5,841 nucleotides of DNA from assembly GCA_947499925.1 (NCBI GenBank), contig CANMQR010000052.1:1-5841 (forward strand), written 5' to 3'. The position numbers were made by a program, and so were the translations under genes. The notes beneath the pieces are model-generated. The model worked only from the letters and a program-made list of their open reading frames with translations, searched no databases and had not been told where the DNA came from. Below are positions 5,005 through 5,841 of this stretch, one piece after another. Position 1 is the first letter of the stretch. The number at the start of each line of letters is the position of its first letter. Origin of the DNA: Neisseriaceae bacterium (lineage in GTDB: Bacteria > Pseudomonadota > Gammaproteobacteria > Burkholderiales > UBA11063).

Positions 5005-5841
5005 ATGTCACAGATTATTCGTCGCGAAACCCTATCTGTAAAAGTTGGAAACGTATTAGTTGGAAGTAAGCACCCAATAGTAGTTCAGTCAATGACTAAT
5101 ACTGATACCGAAGATGTACTCGCAACGGTTAAACAAACTGCTGAACTATATAAAGCTGGTTCTGAAGTGGTTCGCCTAACGGTAAATACTGTTGCGGCTG
5201 GTAGTAAAATCAAAGAAATCAAACATCGTTTACTTGATATGGGAATTAATGTACCACTTGTGGGTGATTTTCATTTTAATGGTCATAAAATCCTAGCTGA
5301 AAGCCCTGAGTGTGGCAAGTATCTTGATAAATATCGTATTAACCCAGGAAATGTAGGTCGTGGTAGCAGACGAGATGAGCAATTCTCTTATATGATCAAA
5401 GCTGCGATTGATAACAATAAACCAGTTAGAATTGGTGTCAACTGGGGATCTCTTGATCAAGAGCTATTAGCTCAGATGATGGATGCGAATGCAAAACTAT
5501 CTAGCCCTAAGGACGTTAATCAAGTAATGCGTGATGCATTGGTTCATTCCGCTCTTCAAAGTGCAGAACAAGCTATGGAGCTTGGGCTTGACGAAAATAA
5601 AATTATTATTTCATGTAAAGTTAGTCAGGTTCAAGATTTGATTTTGGTATATTCTGACCTAGCAGCTAAGTGCAAATTTCCACTCCATTTAGGTCTTACT
5701 GAAGCAGGTATGGGAGTTAAAGGTATTGTTGCTTCAACTGCAGGGATTGGTAATCTACTTCAAATGGGTATTGGCGATACTATACGTGTATCTTTGACAC
5801 CAAAACCAGGGGAAAGTCGTAACCAAGAAGTAATTGTTGCC
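5005..5841 (+). CDS. ispG: 4-hydroxy-3-methylbut-2-enyl diphosphate synthase (IspG/GcpE), 3' end outside window
   Basis: IspG converts methylerythritol cyclodiphosphate to HMBPP, the penultimate step of the MEP isoprenoid pathway, using a [4Fe-4S] cluster and ferredoxin or flavodoxin. The ATG has AGGAGA (4995-5000) 4 nt upstream and lies 16 nt after rlmN. The frame stays open for 279 codons to the right edge. Recognisable blocks of the TIM-barrel domain are [12 protein letters not shown] (27-38), [72 protein letters not shown] and [16 protein letters not shown]. The cluster-binding cysteines and reductase-like domain would come next, off the window. The wording is that of the long form (about 400-430 residues) I recall from Betaproteobacteria such as Neisseria, not the 372-residue E. 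coli form. The intervening pilus-assembly and rodZ genes often found between rlmN and ispG are absent. Confidence 0.97.
   Translation, partial: MSQIIRRETLSVKVGNVLVGSKHPIVVQSMTNTDTEDVLATVKQTAELYKAGSEVVRLTVNTVAAGSKIKEIKHRLLDMGINVPLVGDFHFNGHKILAESPECGKYLDKYRINPGNVGRGSRRDEQFSYMIKAAIDNNKPVRIGVNWGSLDQELLAQMMDANAKLSSPKDVNQVMRDALVHSALQSAEQAMELGLDENKIIISCKVSQVQDLILVYSDLAAKCKFPLHLGLTEAGMGVKGIVASTAGIGNLLQMGIGDTIRVSLTPKPGESRNQEVIVA

Noticed and set aside
1..5841. A novel defence system, CRISPR array, insertion sequence or phage remnant
   Set aside because: Every long frame belongs to a known housekeeping family, and I saw no spaced direct repeats, transposase motifs or unassigned gene clusters.

Overview
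The window is a stretch of ordinary bacterial chromosome, AT-rich (roughly 35-38% GC by eye), densely packed with housekeeping genes. The order ndk-rlmN-ispG, the tRNA with an encoded CCA end and the wording of the proteins all point to Proteobacteria. The IspG is the long form with [15 protein letters not shown] and [11 protein letters not shown] blocks, which I recall from Neisseria and other Betaproteobacteria (also Alphaproteobacteria and Legionella) rather than from E. coli. My best guess is therefore an AT-rich betaproteobacterium, perhaps near the Neisseriales. This is inference from memory, not a database result.

Layout from left to right. The 3' half of lpd (dihydrolipoamide dehydrogenase, + strand) enters from the left edge and converges on a minus-strand block with only 3 nt between the stop codons. 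A hairpin terminator for lpd lies inside the 3' end of that block's last gene. Read in its own direction, the minus-strand block is bcp (peroxiredoxin), tRNA-Leu(CAA) with a near-consensus promoter, rfbC and rfbD. A roughly 100-bp divergent promoter region separates bcp from a plus-strand block: folA (dihydrofolate reductase), ndk (nucleoside diphosphate kinase), rlmN (rRNA/tRNA m2A methyltransferase) and ispG (isoprenoid synthesis), which runs off the right edge. No gap exceeds 300 bases.

How the genes relate. FolA and Ndk both serve nucleotide supply (tetrahydrofolate for thymidylate and purines; NTP/dNTP balance). RlmN and IspG are both [4Fe-4S] enzymes, acting on translation accuracy and on the MEP isoprenoid route. 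RfbC and RfbD catalyse the last two steps of dTDP-L-rhamnose synthesis, but the first two enzymes (RfbA, RfbB) are not here.

I found no undescribed system, mobile element or CRISPR array. The points most worth checking are the two rfb genes apparently transcribed from a stable-RNA-type tRNA promoter, their lower GC content next to a tRNA 3' end, the terminator embedded in rfbD, and the cysteine pattern of the peroxiredoxin.
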